64,000 bases of DNA from Comamonadaceae bacterium (GCA_027483665.1 JAIXUC010000039.1:1-64000), one strand, 5' to 3'. Positions 36,819 to 46,480 are shown, counted from the first letter of the stretch. The notes: generated by a model from the letters alone, not told the origin. Numbers and translations are program-made.

Positions 36819-36962
36819 GAGGTCCTCAAGAACTGAAAACTAGCGGGGATGCGCGTTAGGGAAAACGATGACTTTGTCGGATCGCTGATTTTGCCCCACT
36901 GCCCAGCCGACTCAGCCACACACAGGGATTCCCCGCCATAACGCCTACAGCATCGGCACGGT

Positions 36963-38249
36963 TCAACCGCGTACCTGACCCTCGCCCAGCACCACATATT
37001 TCAGTGAGGTCAAGCCTTCAATGCCCACCGGCCCACGGGCGTGGAATTTGTCGGTAGAGATGCCGATTTCCGCGCCCAGGCCGAACTCGAAGCCGTCCGC
37101 AAAACGCGTGCTGGCGTTCACCATCACGCTGGCGGAATCGACCTCACGCAAAAAGCGCTGCGCATGCACGTGGTCGCGGGTGATGATGGCGTCGGTGTGG
37201 TGGCTGGAATAGTGGTTGATGTGCTCGATGGCTTCGTCCACCCCTTCCACCACGCGGATGCTGATGATGGGCGCCAGGTACTCTTCGAACCAGTCTTGCT
37301 CGGTGGCGGGCACCAGCTTGGCCTTGGGGATCGCCGCCGCTTGCAAAAGCGCCAAACTCTCTGGACAGCCCCGCATTTCCACGCCCTTGGCCGCAAACAC
37401 CGCGCCGATGCGCGGCAGAAACTCAGCGGCCACGCCGCGCGCCACCAGCAAACCCTCGCTGGCGTTGCACGGGCTGTACTTCTGGGTTTTGGCGTTGTCG
37501 GCCACGCGCACGGCCATGTCCATGTCGCAAGGGTCGTCCACGTAGGTGTGGCAATTGCCGTCCAGGTGTTTGATGACCGGCACCTTCGCCTCGCGGCTGA
37601 TGCGCTCGATCAGCCCCTTGCCGCCGCGCGGAATGATCAGGTCCACATGCGCCGGGTCGCTGATGAGGTGGCCCACCGCCTCGCGGTCGGTGGTGGGCAC
37701 CAGTTGCACGGCTTCTGGCGGCAGGCCGGCCAGCGTCAGCGCTTGCTGCACCAGCGCTGCCAGCGCCAAGTTGGAAGCAATGGCCTCGGAGCCGCCACGC
37801 AAGATGCAGGCATTGGCGCTTTTGATGGACAAGCTGGCTGCCTCGATCGTGACGTTGGGGCGGCTCTCAAACACCATGCCAAACACGCCGATCGGCACCC
37901 GCATCTGACCCACGCGGATGCCGCTGGGCTGCTCGCGCAGGCCGCTCACCTGCCCAATCACGTCTGCCATCGCGGCCAACTGCTCGCAGCCTTGGGCCAG
38001 GGTGTCGAGCGTGGCGTCGTCCAGCCGCAGCCGGTCAACCATGGGTGCCGACAAACCCGCAGCCTCAGCCCGCTCCAAGTCGGTGGCGTTGGCTTCGCGC
38101 AAGGCTGGGCGCTGCGTGCGCAGCAAGCCTGCCAAATGCAGCAAAGCCGTATTGCGCTGCGCCGTGGAAGAGCGCGCCATGCGCGCCGAAGCCGCCCGCG
38201 CATGGACACCGAGGCTGCGCATCAATTCAGCGATGGAGCTTGCGTTCAT
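36963..38249 (-). CDS. proA: Gamma-glutamyl phosphate reductase
   Basis: NADPH-dependent reduction of glutamyl-5-phosphate to glutamate semialdehyde, the second step of proline synthesis. The 428-residue aldehyde-dehydrogenase-fold enzyme shows [45 protein letters not shown] and the catalytic Cys261 in [12 protein letters not shown]. In related genomes it follows holA directly; here a fic gene lies between. Confidence 0.97.
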   Translation of the reverse strand: MNASSIAELMRSLGVHARAASARMARSSTAQRNTALLHLAGLLRTQRPALREANATDLERAEAAGLSAPMVDRLRLDDATLDTLAQGCEQLAAMADVIGQVSGLREQPSGIRVGQMRVPIGVFGMVFESRPNVTIEAASLSIKSANACILRGGSEAIASNLALAALVQQALTLAGLPPEAVQLVPTTDREAVGHLISDPAHVDLIIPRGGKGLIERISREAKVPVIKHLDGNCHTYVDDPCDMDMAVRVADNAKTQKYSPCNASEGLLVARGVAAEFLPRIGAVFAAKGVEMRGCPESLALLQAAAIPKAKLVPATEQDWFEEYLAPIISIRVVEGVDEAIEHINHYSSHHTDAIITRDHVHAQRFLREVDSASVMVNASTRFADGFEFGLGAEIGISTDKFHARGPVGIEGLTSLKYVVLGEGQVRG

Positions 38250-38429
38250 GTTTTGGATTCTGGCATGGGGTTCTGCTGCGCCGACGAACGGCGCTGCGTT
38301 AGGTCAGCGGCGGGCCGTGCCTGCCCGGCACTCCAGCCGACGAGTGATGCGGAGAAAAACCGCCTCATTCGCCGCAAACCAAGCGGTGATTAGCTTGCTC
38401 TTGCAGCGAATCCACCGCACAATCTCCGC

Positions 38430-39572
38430 ATGACGCGCGGCGATTACACCTGCATCTGGCAGGCGAGCGACTGGCCACGCTGGCGCTTTGACCTCGCCGC
38501 ACTGGCCCAACCGTTAGCTGAGGTGAGTCGAGCGCAAGGTTTGTTCCTGGGACGGCTCGCCGATATCGGCATGGCGCTGCGCGAGCAAGCCAGCCTGTCG
38601 GCGCTCACTGAAGACGTCATCAAGACCAGCGAAATCGAGGGCGAACAACTCCAGGCGGCTTCGGTGCGGTCTTCGGTGGCCCGGCGGCTCGGCATCGACA
38701 TCGGTGCACTGGCACCGGCTGACCGCCATGCCGACGGCGTGGTCGACATGGTCTTGGACGCCACCACGAACTGCCAAGCGCCGCTGACCCAAGAGCGCTT
38801 GCTGGGCTGGCACGCCGCGCTCTTCCCCACGGGCTACTCCGGTCTGACACGCATTCAAGTCGGTGCTTGGCGCACGGACAGCACAGGCCCGATGCAAGTG
38901 GTGTCTGGCGCCATCGGCAACCCAGAGCGACAGCGCGTGCATTTCGAGGCGCCGCCAGCCGACCGCTTGGCGTTTGAGATGGAGGGCTTCTTGACTTGGG
39001 CCAACGGCGCAACCCGCGAGCCACCATTGATCAAGGCCGCTTTGGCGCATCTGTGGTTCGTCACGCTGCACCCGTTCGACGACGGCAATGGCCGCATCGC
39101 CCGCGCCATTGGCGACCTGTTTCTGGCCCGAGCGGACGGCAGCACGCAGCGCTTTTACAGCCTGTCGGCCCAGATTCAGCGGGAGCGCAAGGCTTACTAC
39201 GACATCTTGGAGCGAACACAAAAGCAATCGCTCGAAGTCACCGAATGGCTGCTGTGGTTCCTGAGCACCCTGCATAAGGCTGTGCAGGATGCGCACCAGA
39301 CGCTGGACGAGGTGCTTCACAAGACAAGGTTCTGGCAACACTGGGCAGCGGCCGCTTCCGCCCCCTTGAACGAGCGTCAAGTGAAGCTGATCCAGCGCCT
39401 GCTCGACGGCTTCGACGGCAAACTGACCAGCAGCAAATGGGCTGCCATTGCCAAGTGCTCCCCAGATACAGCGTTGCGGGATATCAGCAATTTGTTGCAG
39501 CGGGGAATCTTGAAGAAATCGGAGGCTGGGGGGAGGAGTACCAGCTATGAGTTGGCCGACTTGTCCAAGTGA
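38430..39572 (+). CDS. Fic-family protein with intrinsic inhibitory helix (DUF4172 N-terminus)
   Basis: A 380-residue Fic protein, of a family that transfers AMP or other nucleotides to target proteins. The catalytic loop HPFDDGNGRIAR spans 214-225 with His214 intact. An N-terminal TSEIEG (66-71) fits the (S/T)xxxE(G/N) inhibitory motif, so it should be auto-inhibited like class II Fic proteins and needs no separate antitoxin. The N-terminus (DYTCIWQASDWPRW) is DUF4172-like, and the C-terminus resembles a winged helix (SSKWAAIAKCSPDTALRDIS), suggesting DNA binding. It is inserted between holA and proA, convergent with holA at 5 bases. Confidence 0.88.
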   Translation: MTRGDYTCIWQASDWPRWRFDLAALAQPLAEVSRAQGLFLGRLADIGMALREQASLSALTEDVIKTSEIEGEQLQAASVRSSVARRLGIDIGALAPADRHADGVVDMVLDATTNCQAPLTQERLLGWHAALFPTGYSGLTRIQVGAWRTDSTGPMQVVSGAIGNPERQRVHFEAPPADRLAFEMEGFLTWANGATREPPLIKAALAHLWFVTLHPFDDGNGRIARAIGDLFLARADGSTQRFYSLSAQIQRERKAYYDILERTQKQSLEVTEWLLWFLSTLHKAVQDAHQTLDEVLHKTRFWQHWAAAASAPLNERQVKLIQRLLDGFDGKLTSSKWAAIAKCSPDTALRDISNLLQRGILKKSEAGGRSTSYELADLSK

Positions 39573-39577
39573 AGCGC

Positions 39578-40627
39578 TTAATGGCTGGCCGCCTGCCCCA
39601 GCATCCACGCCAACCGCTGCAGCGCTTGCCAAGGGTCGGCGGGCCAGTCGGGGCGGCGCAGGCCTTTGACGATGCCGTCTGTGGCGTGCGCTGCGCTGAC
39701 CAGGTTGGACAAGGTGACATCACCCAGCCGGGGCAGCACCCGTTCGTACAGGCGTTCGCGCAGGCCCCACACGCGCTGTTCGCGCAGCGCCACGGGCAGC
39801 GGCGTGCCCTGCTGAAGCGCATCGCGCACCCGCTTCAAAGCGCGGATTTCTTCGGCAAGCGTGAAATGCACCAACACCGCGGCTTCGCCCTCGGCCTGCA
39901 AGCCATCCAACATGCGCTGCACGCGGGCGGTCTGGCCGCCCAGCACGGCCTCGGTCAGCTTGAACACGTCGTAGCGCGCGACGTTCTGCACTGCGGCTTC
40001 GACCTGCTCGAAGTTCAGCTCACCCGGTGGGTGCAGCAGCCCGAGCTTTTGCACCTCTTGGTGCGCGGCCAGCAAGTTGCCTTCGACCTGGTCTGCAAAG
40101 AACTGCAGGGTGCGCTGGCCGGCCTCGCCGGCTTGCACGCGCTGGCCCTGGCGTTGCAGGCGCTGAGCAATCCACTGCGGCAGTGCGCCGCGCTCGATAG
40201 GGTCGATCTTCACGGCCACGCCATTAGCGTCGAGCGCTGTGAACCAGGCCGCCGACTGCGCTTGGCGGTCCAGCCTGGGCAAGGTGACCAAGGTCAGCGT
40301 GCTGTCGGCGTCACGGGCTTGCTCAGCGATTTGTTGCAGCACCACGCTGCCGTCTTTGCCGGGCTTGCCAGAAGGGATGCGAATTTCAATGATCTGCTTG
40401 TCGGCAAACAAGCTCATCGAGCCGCCGGCGGCCATCACCTCGCCCCAGTCGAAATGCGCACCAGCCACGGTGAAAGCACTGCGCTCGGTGAAGCCCTGTT
40501 CTCTCGCGACGGCGCGGATGGCGTCTGCCGCTTCCATCTGTTGTAGCGGCTCGTCGCCATGCAGCGTGTAGAGACCGCGCAGACCGCGCTGTAGGTGGGC
40601 TTCGAGCTGGGCCAGGGCGATCTGCAT
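39578..40627 (-). CDS. holA: DNA polymerase III subunit delta
   Basis: Clamp-loader subunit that opens the beta sliding clamp. The 349-residue protein shows YTLHGDEPLQQMEAADAIR at the N-terminus, ADKQIIEIRIPSGKPGKDG, YDVFKLTEAVLGGQTARVQRML, and FTLAEEIRALKRV. In related genomes holA follows lptE; here it starts 25 bases downstream of the aotP end, on the same strand, so it may be read through from the aot cassette. Confidence 0.93.
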   Translation of the reverse strand: MQIALAQLEAHLQRGLRGLYTLHGDEPLQQMEAADAIRAVAREQGFTERSAFTVAGAHFDWGEVMAAGGSMSLFADKQIIEIRIPSGKPGKDGSVVLQQIAEQARDADSTLTLVTLPRLDRQAQSAAWFTALDANGVAVKIDPIERGALPQWIAQRLQRQGQRVQAGEAGQRTLQFFADQVEGNLLAAHQEVQKLGLLHPPGELNFEQVEAAVQNVARYDVFKLTEAVLGGQTARVQRMLDGLQAEGEAAVLVHFTLAEEIRALKRVRDALQQGTPLPVALREQRVWGLRERLYERVLPRLGDVTLSNLVSAAHATDGIVKGLRRPDWPADPWQALQRLAWMLGQAASH

Positions 40628-40652
40628 GGCCGCAGAGTTTAGGGTCAGCCCC

Positions 40653-41426
40653 TCATTTCAAGCTGTTGGCCAAGAACCCCTGCAGGCGCTCGCTTTTCGG
40701 ATGGCTGAGCACTTCGCGGGGGTCGCCCTGCTCTTCGATCTGCCCTTTGTGCAAGAACACGACTTGGTTGCTGACTTCGCGCGCGAAGCTCATTTCGTGG
40801 GTCACCACGATCATGGTGCGGCCCTCTTCGGCCACGGCGCGCATGACGCGCAGCACCTCGCCCACCAGCTCGGGGTCTAGCGCGGAGGTGGGCTCGTCGA
40901 ACAGCATCACACGTGGCTCCATGGCCAGTGCGCGGGCAATGGCCACGCGCTGTTGTTCGCCGCCAGAGAGGTGCGCAGGGTAGGCGTCTTTGCGGTGGAA
41001 CACACCGACCTTTTGCAAGTAACGCTCGGCGCGCTCGCGGGCCTCTGCTGGCGACAAGCCTAAAGCGTGGACCGGCGCTTCCATGACGTTGTCGATGGCG
41101 GTCATGTGCGCCCACAGGTTGAAGTGCTGGAACACCATCGAGACCTGGGTGCGCAGGCGCTGCAGCTGCTGCGGGTCTGCAGCTTTGAGCGCACCGTCTT
41201 TGCCCGGCACCAGGCGCAGCTCTTCTTGCCCCAGCACGATGCGCCCGGCGTTGGGCTGCTCCAGCAGGTTGAGGCAGCGCAGAAAGGTGCTTTTGCCTGA
41301 GCCGCTGGAGCCGATCATGGAAATGACGTCTCCTGCGCGCGCTTGCACGCTGACGCCCTTGAGCACTTCGTTGTGGCCAAAGCGCTTGGTGATGCCTTCG
41401 GCTTGCAGTTGCAGTTCTGGTGTCAT
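40653..41426 (-). CDS. aotP: Arginine/ornithine ABC transporter ATPase, cassette 1
   Basis: A 257-residue ATPase of the polar amino acid transport family. Walker [10 protein letters not shown] at 39-47, [16 protein letters not shown]-loop, [15 protein letters not shown] signature from 153, and [19 protein letters not shown] Walker B and D-loop; the switch His is in [11 protein letters not shown]. Last gene of a minus-strand aotJ-Q-M-O-P cassette. Its paralogue at 52459 has the same [11 protein letters not shown] segment. Confidence 0.93.
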   Translation of the reverse strand: MTPELQLQAEGITKRFGHNEVLKGVSVQARAGDVISMIGSSGSGKSTFLRCLNLLEQPNAGRIVLGQEELRLVPGKDGALKAADPQQLQRLRTQVSMVFQHFNLWAHMTAIDNVMEAPVHALGLSPAEARERAERYLQKVGVFHRKDAYPAHLSGGEQQRVAIARALAMEPRVMLFDEPTSALDPELVGEVLRVMRAVAEEGRTMIVVTHEMSFAREVSNQVVFLHKGQIEEQGDPREVLSHPKSERLQGFLANSLK

Positions 41427-41446
41427 GGTGATGGATGGACTGAGCT

Positions 41447-42571
41447 TCAGGGGCTGAGCAGGCGGCCGCTGCGCACCGGCACGGTGCCTGCCACCTTGCC
41501 CAGGCGCTTGCCGGCGCTGACCCAGCGCGTGGCGCAGCGGGCGTAGAAGACGCCACCGTTCTGGCAGTTCAGGGGCTGCACCTGCCCGGTGGCGGGGTCG
41601 ATGAGGTCGGCGATGCGGTCCCCCGCTGCCACCACATCGCCAGGCTGGCGGTGAAACACCACCACGCCGGCGCAAGGCGCAGTGATGGGCTCGGAGCCTG
41701 ACAGCGGCGTGGCCACGCACAGGGGCTGCGGCAGGGTGATGCGCTGGCCAGCCAGCACGCCTTGGAGTTGCAAAAACTGCATCAGCGCATGGGCGTCTTG
41801 GCGGGCCAAGGTTTGGCTGGTGTCGGCTTCGCCGCGCAGCTCCACCGTGGCAGCAAAGCAGGCCAGCGGCAGCGGCGCGGGTGCCAGCCTCTGCTGCAGA
41901 TCGAGCCAAGGGCGGCTGCAGGCTTCGTCGAAAGGCGAGTCGCCCGATTCGGTGGCCAAGAGCAGCGCGCGGGCACCCAGCAACGTGGCCAGTTGTTGCG
42001 CCTGCTCGGCCTGCGGCGTGAGCGCATAGACGTGCATCACGGCCTCGGCGTCGCAGTGCAGGTCGAGTACCACGTCGCTGTCAGCGGCCAAGCGCAGCAG
42101 TTGGTGCTTGAGGTCTTCGCTCTGGTGTCTTGGCTGCAACGTGCCCACGGCTTGACGCAAGGCTTCGCGGACACGCTGCGCGTTGGCCGCTGGGTCTTGG
42201 CCCATGGTCTGGCCCGAAGCTTGTAAGGCCTGGGCCACCAGCGGCCCGAGCTCTGGGTAGCCGCGGTTGAAGTTGTAGCCGTCGCGCAGGTCAAACCGGC
42301 CGTGGTGCTGGCCCAGCACGTGCTGCGCCAAACCCAACGGGTTGGCAAAAGGCACCAGCACCACTTCACCCAACAGCTCACCGGCTTGTTCGCGCGCTTC
42401 GAGCAGGGCGCGCAATTCGATGGCCACCAGCAGTGCAGGCACTTCATCGGCATGCAAGGCGGCCTGGATGTAAGCCTTCGGGCCTTTCCCCGCCTGGCCA
42501 AAACGCCAGACTTGGATCTGGTGGCGTGCGCCGGGCGTGGCGTGGGCGAGGGTGATCAGTTCTTGAATCAT
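41447..42571 (-). CDS. aotO: AotO-like metallohydrolase (succinylglutamate desuccinylase/aspartoacylase family), cassette 1
   Basis: A 374-residue zinc-carboxypeptidase-fold protein. Predicted metal ligands are His40 and Glu43 ([10 protein letters not shown]) and His172 (DLHCDAEAV); Glu244 in TVELRGEAD is the general base, and FNRGYP is a substrate loop. The C-terminus (about 285-374; [20 protein letters not shown]) looks like a lipoyl/barrel-sandwich domain. In P. aeruginosa the equivalent AotO gene sits in the arginine/ornithine transport operon with no assigned reaction. An N-acyl or N-succinyl amino acid could be the substrate. It overlaps aotM (ATGA). Confidence 0.85.
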   Translation of the reverse strand: MIQELITLAHATPGARHQIQVWRFGQAGKGPKAYIQAALHADEVPALLVAIELRALLEAREQAGELLGEVVLVPFANPLGLAQHVLGQHHGRFDLRDGYNFNRGYPELGPLVAQALQASGQTMGQDPAANAQRVREALRQAVGTLQPRHQSEDLKHQLLRLAADSDVVLDLHCDAEAVMHVYALTPQAEQAQQLATLLGARALLLATESGDSPFDEACSRPWLDLQQRLAPAPLPLACFAATVELRGEADTSQTLARQDAHALMQFLQLQGVLAGQRITLPQPLCVATPLSGSEPITAPCAGVVVFHRQPGDVVAAGDRIADLIDPATGQVQPLNCQNGGVFYARCATRWVSAGKRLGKVAGTVPVRSGRLLSP

Positions 42572-43323
42572 GGTCGGGCGCTCGCGGGCGCTGCTCCCGG
42601 TGGTACGGCTGGCCCCGACCCCGATCGCTCGGTGCGCAGGTGGCGCAAGAACACGTGCTCCAACAGCTTGAACAGGCCCACCAAAGTGAAGGTGAGCACG
42701 AAATAGATGACCGCTGCCGTGCCGAAGGCCTCGGCTGGCAGCAGGTTGTTGGCGTACACGTCGCGCGCCACGCGGGTGATGTCCACCAGCGTGACGGTGC
42801 TGGCAATGGCGGTGGCGTGCATCATGCCCACGGCCTCGTTGCTGTATTGCGGCAAGGCGCGGCGCAAAGCGCTGGGCAACAGGATGCGCGAGTACACCTT
42901 GAAGCCACTCAGGCCGTAGCAGCGCGCCGCCTCGACTTCGCCCACCGGCGTGGCCTTGAGCGCGCCCGCGATGATTTCTGTGGTGTAGGCGGTGGTGTTG
43001 AGCGCAAAGGCCAACCAGGCGCAGAACCAAGCGTTCTTCAACGCCACCCAGGCGAAGCTCTCACGCACCCATTCAAACTGGGCCAGCCCGTGGTAGATCA
43101 GGAACAGCTGCACCAGCAGCGGCGTGCCGCGGATGACGTAGGTGTAGAACCAAACGGGCTTGGACAGCCACGGGTTGGACGACACCCGGGCCACCGCCAG
43201 CGGAACGGACAGCAGCAGGCCAGTGCCCAAGCTGATGGCCAGAAGAATCAGACTCACCCGCAAGCCCTGCAGGTATTGCGGCCAAGCCTCGGCGATCACC
43301 GACCATTCGATCCAGTTGCCCAT
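42568..43323 (-). CDS. aotM: Arginine/ornithine ABC transporter permease AotM, cassette 1
   Basis: A 251-residue inner-membrane permease of the His/Glu/Gln/Arg/opine family. Hydrophobic helices surround VIRGTPLLVQLFLIYHGLAQFE and the ATPase-docking EAA loop EVEAARCYGLSGFKVYSRILLPSALRRALP. The ATG (MGNWIEW) lies 2 bases after the aotQ stop. The last 20 residues are proline- and alanine-rich. It forms a heterodimer with AotQ. Confidence 0.92.
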   Translation of the reverse strand: MGNWIEWSVIAEAWPQYLQGLRVSLILLAISLGTGLLLSVPLAVARVSSNPWLSKPVWFYTYVIRGTPLLVQLFLIYHGLAQFEWVRESFAWVALKNAWFCAWLAFALNTTAYTTEIIAGALKATPVGEVEAARCYGLSGFKVYSRILLPSALRRALPQYSNEAVGMMHATAIASTVTLVDITRVARDVYANNLLPAEAFGTAAVIYFVLTFTLVGLFKLLEHVFLRHLRTERSGSGPAVPPGAAPASARP

Positions 43324-43325
43324 GC

Positions 43326-44012
43326 TCAAAACTCCACCCGGCGCACGCCCAGGCTGTAGCGCCGCTCCAGCAGCGACAGGCCGAGAATCGACACCGTGGT
43401 GACCGCCAGATAGATCAAGGCAATGGCGGCATAAAAAGTGAAGGGCTCACGCGTAGCAGCAGCGGCCAAGCCGGCGCGGTGCATCATGTCGTCGAGCCCG
43501 ATGATGGACACCAGCGCAGTGGCCTTCACCATCACCAACCAGTTGTTCGCAAAGCCCGGAATGGCGTGTCGCACCATCTGCGGCAAGATGATGCGGCGCA
43601 ACACCGTCCAAGGCGCCAAGCCATAAGACTGCGCCGCCTCCCATTGACCCTTGGGTATGGCGAGGATGGCGCCACGAAAAGTTTCGGTGAGGTAGGCACC
43701 GAAGATGAAACCGATGGTCAGCACACCAGCGGCAAAAGGCGGCACATCGATGTAGCCCCAGCCTTGCGCATCGGCCAGCTTGTTCAGCAAGATCTGCCCG
43801 CCGTAGAACACCGCCAACATCAACACCAGCTCGGGCAGACCCCGAATGAGCGTGGTGTAGACGTCAGCGGTCCAACGCAGCGCACGCGAGCCTGACAACT
43901 TGGCCACTGCGCCCAAAAGACCAAACACGCAGGCAATGGCCAGAGAAGTGGCCGCCATGCGCAGCGTCAGCCACAGGCCATCGAGGATGGCCGGCAGGTA
44001 TCCGTGCAACAT
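43326..44012 (-). CDS. aotQ: Arginine/ornithine ABC transporter permease AotQ, cassette 1
   Basis: A 228-residue permease with the GIGS/HisM-type core: TTLIRGLPELVLMLAVFYGGQ, VLTIGFIFGAYLTETFRGA and the EAA loop GQWEAAQSYGLAPWTVLRRIILPQM. The length is identical to its paralogue in cassette 2 once the latter is started at its TTG. It lies 33 bases after aotJ with no obvious terminator between. Confidence 0.92.
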   Translation of the reverse strand: MLHGYLPAILDGLWLTLRMAATSLAIACVFGLLGAVAKLSGSRALRWTADVYTTLIRGLPELVLMLAVFYGGQILLNKLADAQGWGYIDVPPFAAGVLTIGFIFGAYLTETFRGAILAIPKGQWEAAQSYGLAPWTVLRRIILPQMVRHAIPGFANNWLVMVKATALVSIIGLDDMMHRAGLAAAATREPFTFYAAIALIYLAVTTVSILGLSLLERRYSLGVRRVEF

Positions 44013-44045
44013 GGCGATGCCCGCGGCTCTTCAAACAGCGACCGA

Positions 44046-44840
44046 TCAGCTGCCGCTGATGTCGAAGTCGAAGTACTTGTCGTTGAGCTTCTTGTAGGTG
44101 CCGTTGGCCTTGATGGCCTTGAGCGCGGCGTTGACCTTTTGCTTCAGCTCAGCCTCGTCCTTGCGCATGGCAATGCCCACTCCGCCGCCGCCGCCACCCA
44201 GGCGCACGGGCACGCCGACTTGAGCGAAGCCCTTGCCTTCTGGCTTCTTCAGGAACGCCTCAGCGGACACGATGGAAGAACCGAAAGCGATGTCGGCGCG
44301 GCCATTGGCGAGCTCCATATAGACCTCGGTTTCCTTGGTAGCCAGCAGCACTTCGCTTTCTTTGTAGTTGTCGGCCACGTGCTGGGCGCGCGGGCTGTTG
44401 CGCAGCACCACGATCTTCTTGCCCTTCAGATCAGCGGGCGTGTAGTTCCTGAAAGCGCCGGCCTTGGCCACCCAGCGCGAGGGCACGTCGTAGTACGGGT
44501 CGCTGAAGTCCGCGACCTTCTGGCGCGCTTCGGTGATGGTCATGGAGGCCACGATCATGTCGAACTTCTTGGCGTTGAGCGCGGGCATCATGCCGTCCCA
44601 CTCTTGGGTGACCATGGTGCACTCGGCCTTCAGCTCGGCGCACACGGCGTTGGCGATGTCGATGTCGAACCCGCTCAACTTGCCGTCAGCGCCCAGTTGC
44701 GAGAACGGCGGGTAGTTGCCCTCCACACCAATGCGAATCTTGGTCCAGCCGGGGGCTTGGGCGTTCGCTGCCAAAGGCGCAGCCAGGGTGGTGGCGAGTG
44801 CCAGGGCAAGGCCCAGGCGGGAAGCGATGGAACGGATCAT
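44046..44840 (-). CDS. aotJ: Periplasmic lysine/arginine/ornithine-binding protein, cassette 1
   Basis: A 264-residue solute-binding protein. Signal peptide 1-27 (ending ANAQA), then the SBP_bac_3 fold: IGVEGNYPPFSQLGADGKLSGFDIDIANAV, WDGMMPALNAKKFDMIVASM, TITEARQKVADFSDPYY and a C-terminal NGTYKKLNDKYFDFDI. A GGAG site precedes the ATG. A glycine run (GGGGGG) in the middle is unusual. It is divergent from the RpiR gene, which may control it. Confidence 0.9.
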   Translation of the reverse strand: MIRSIASRLGLALALATTLAAPLAANAQAPGWTKIRIGVEGNYPPFSQLGADGKLSGFDIDIANAVCAELKAECTMVTQEWDGMMPALNAKKFDMIVASMTITEARQKVADFSDPYYDVPSRWVAKAGAFRNYTPADLKGKKIVVLRNSPRAQHVADNYKESEVLLATKETEVYMELANGRADIAFGSSIVSAEAFLKKPEGKGFAQVGVPVRLGGGGGGVGIAMRKDEAELKQKVNAALKAIKANGTYKKLNDKYFDFDISGS

Positions 44841-44974
44841 GGGAACTCCGGGTGAGGGGTTGAGGACAGCAACGAACGAGGCAAAAAAACCAAAACACGG
44901 CACTTGCCCACGGGCAGCCGCCCCGACCGGCCGTGGCACGATGGCATCGCGCTGAATCGACCGGTACAAAAGCT

Positions 44975-45004
44975 TTGTCGCACCGTGTCATGAGTTTGTA
45001 TCAT
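44975..45004 (+). promoter_or_regulatory. Candidate promoter of the RpiR-type regulator
   Basis: TTGTCG (44975-44980) and TATCAT (44999-45004) are spaced by 18 bases in the only AT-rich part of the aotJ-rpiR gap. A near-palindrome ACAAAAGCTTTGT overlaps the -35 hexamer and could be an operator. Neither has been tested. Confidence 0.35.
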
Positions 45005-45024
45005 TATTTTCATATCTTGTAACC

Positions 45025-46047
45025 ATGAAAAAAACTAGACAAAACCCTGACGCCCCGGCGCTCGACCATCCCTCAACCGCTCCCAAGGTCCGGCCGGTCG
45101 GACCCGCCCTCGACCAGGCCGTGCCATCTGATTTGGCCTTCGCCCGCTCGCCTCTGGGCCAACGGCTGCGCGCTTTGCTGGCCGACGAACAGGTGTCAAC
45201 GGGGAACCGGGCCATTGCAGACTTTCTGCTGCGCAACCCGGTACGCGCCACGGCCTGGGGCATTGAAGAGCTGGCCGCCAATGCCGGCACCTCCACCGCC
45301 ACCCTGAGCCGCTTTGCCCGCGTATTGGGGCTCAACGGATTTGCCGCGCTTCGCCTGGCCATGGCCGAAGAGCTGCAGGCCGTGCTGCACCCGGTTGAAA
45401 AACTCAGGGGATTGATGCAAGCGCACGAAGGCCCACAAGCTGGCCAGTCCGCTGTGGGCGACAGCCTGCAAAGTGCGCTGGCCCAAGTGCGCGACACGGT
45501 GCTGGGCCTCGACGGGGTGCGGCTGGCCGCTTTGGCCCGCCGGCTCACCGGGCCAGGCACGGTTTACGTGATGGGCTTCGGCTTGAGCGCGCACTTGGCG
45601 GCCATGCTCGCGCTGCACCTGCAAGCCTTTTGCCCGCGGCTGGTCAACGTGGTCGAATTCGGCGGCAGCGAAGTGGCGGCTGGGCGCCTGATGAACGTGG
45701 GTGCTGGCGACGTGCTGGTGACGTTGTCGTTTCCGCGCTATTCGGCCGACGCGATTCGTCTGACCCGCTACGCCCGCGAACGCGGTGCCACCACAGTCGC
45801 CATCACCGACTCGCTGGCCTCACCGCTGGCCGCTGCTGCCGAGGAAACGCTGGTGGCATCTGCTCAACACACCGTGCTCAGCAGCTCGGGTGTGTCGGCG
45901 CTGCTGGTGGTCGAAGCCTTGGTAGCCACCCTGATGTTGAGCAACTCGAAGCACGTCGACCAAGCCGGACGGTTGACCGAGGCCATTTCGGGCTACCTCT
46001 ACACCCCAGAGAGCGGCGCGAGCGCCCGCAAAAAGCGCGCGGGCTGA
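45025..46047 (+). CDS. MurR/RpiR-family transcriptional regulator (HTH plus SIS domain)
   Basis: A 340-residue regulator. The N-terminal RpiR helix-turn-helix region (about 45-120) has NRAIADFLLRNPVRATAWGI, ELAANAGTSTATLSRFARVLGLNGFAALRL. A SIS domain follows (about 165-300; VYVMGFGLSAHLAAMLALHL, DVLVTLSFPRYSADAIRLTR), which usually binds phosphosugars. It lies between the two aot cassettes and divergent from cassette 1. A SIS-type sensor for arginine transport genes is unusual, and its ligand is unknown. The first 40 residues are unstructured. Confidence 0.9.
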   Translation: MKKTRQNPDAPALDHPSTAPKVRPVGPALDQAVPSDLAFARSPLGQRLRALLADEQVSTGNRAIADFLLRNPVRATAWGIEELAANAGTSTATLSRFARVLGLNGFAALRLAMAEELQAVLHPVEKLRGLMQAHEGPQAGQSAVGDSLQSALAQVRDTVLGLDGVRLAALARRLTGPGTVYVMGFGLSAHLAAMLALHLQAFCPRLVNVVEFGGSEVAAGRLMNVGAGDVLVTLSFPRYSADAIRLTRYARERGATTVAITDSLASPLAAAAEETLVASAQHTVLSSSGVSALLVVEALVATLMLSNSKHVDQAGRLTEAISGYLYTPESGASARKKRAG

Positions 46048-46060
46048 AACGGCACCGCCC

Positions 46061-46480
46061 TCACTTCATCGTCGCCAAAAGCAAGCTGGTCTCGGTGCGG
46101 GCCACGCCGTCGGTCAGGCCGATGCGGCGCAGCACCGCGTCGAACGCCTCCAAGCTGTCGGTGCGCAGTTCGGCCAAGATATCCCAGCGGCCGTTGGTGG
46201 TGTGCAGGCTGGTGACGCTGGGCTCGCCGCGCAAGGTGTGCAGCACCGCTTCGGTGCGGTTGGCATCCACGGCCAGTGACATGAAGGCGCGGATGCGGCG
46301 GTCTTGCACCTCGGGGCGCAGCCGCACCGTGTAACCCACGACAGTGCCGTCGCCTTCCAAGCGGGCCATGCGGTTTTGCACCGTGCCGCGCGCCACGCCC
46401 AGACGCTTGGCCAGCGCCGCCACTGATGCGCGGCCATCTTCGCGCAGCAGGGCCAGCAGTTGTCGGTCGGTGTCGTCCAT
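46061..46480 (-). CDS. Lrp/AsnC-family transcriptional regulator
   Basis: A 139-residue Lrp/AsnC protein: an N-terminal HTH (MDDTDRQLLALLREDGRASV, LAKRLGVARGTVQNRMARLE) and a RAM effector domain (RIRAFMSLAVDANRTEAVLH, HTTNGRWDILAELRTDSLEA). It is divergent from ornithine cyclodeaminase across 234 bases and convergent with the RpiR gene. By analogy with Lrp-type regulators next to arginine, ornithine or proline genes, it probably senses an amino acid and controls ocd-rocF. Confidence 0.92.
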   Translation of the reverse strand: MDDTDRQLLALLREDGRASVAALAKRLGVARGTVQNRMARLEGDGTVVGYTVRLRPEVQDRRIRAFMSLAVDANRTEAVLHTLRGEPSVTSLHTTNGRWDILAELRTDSLEAFDAVLRRIGLTDGVARTETSLLLATMK

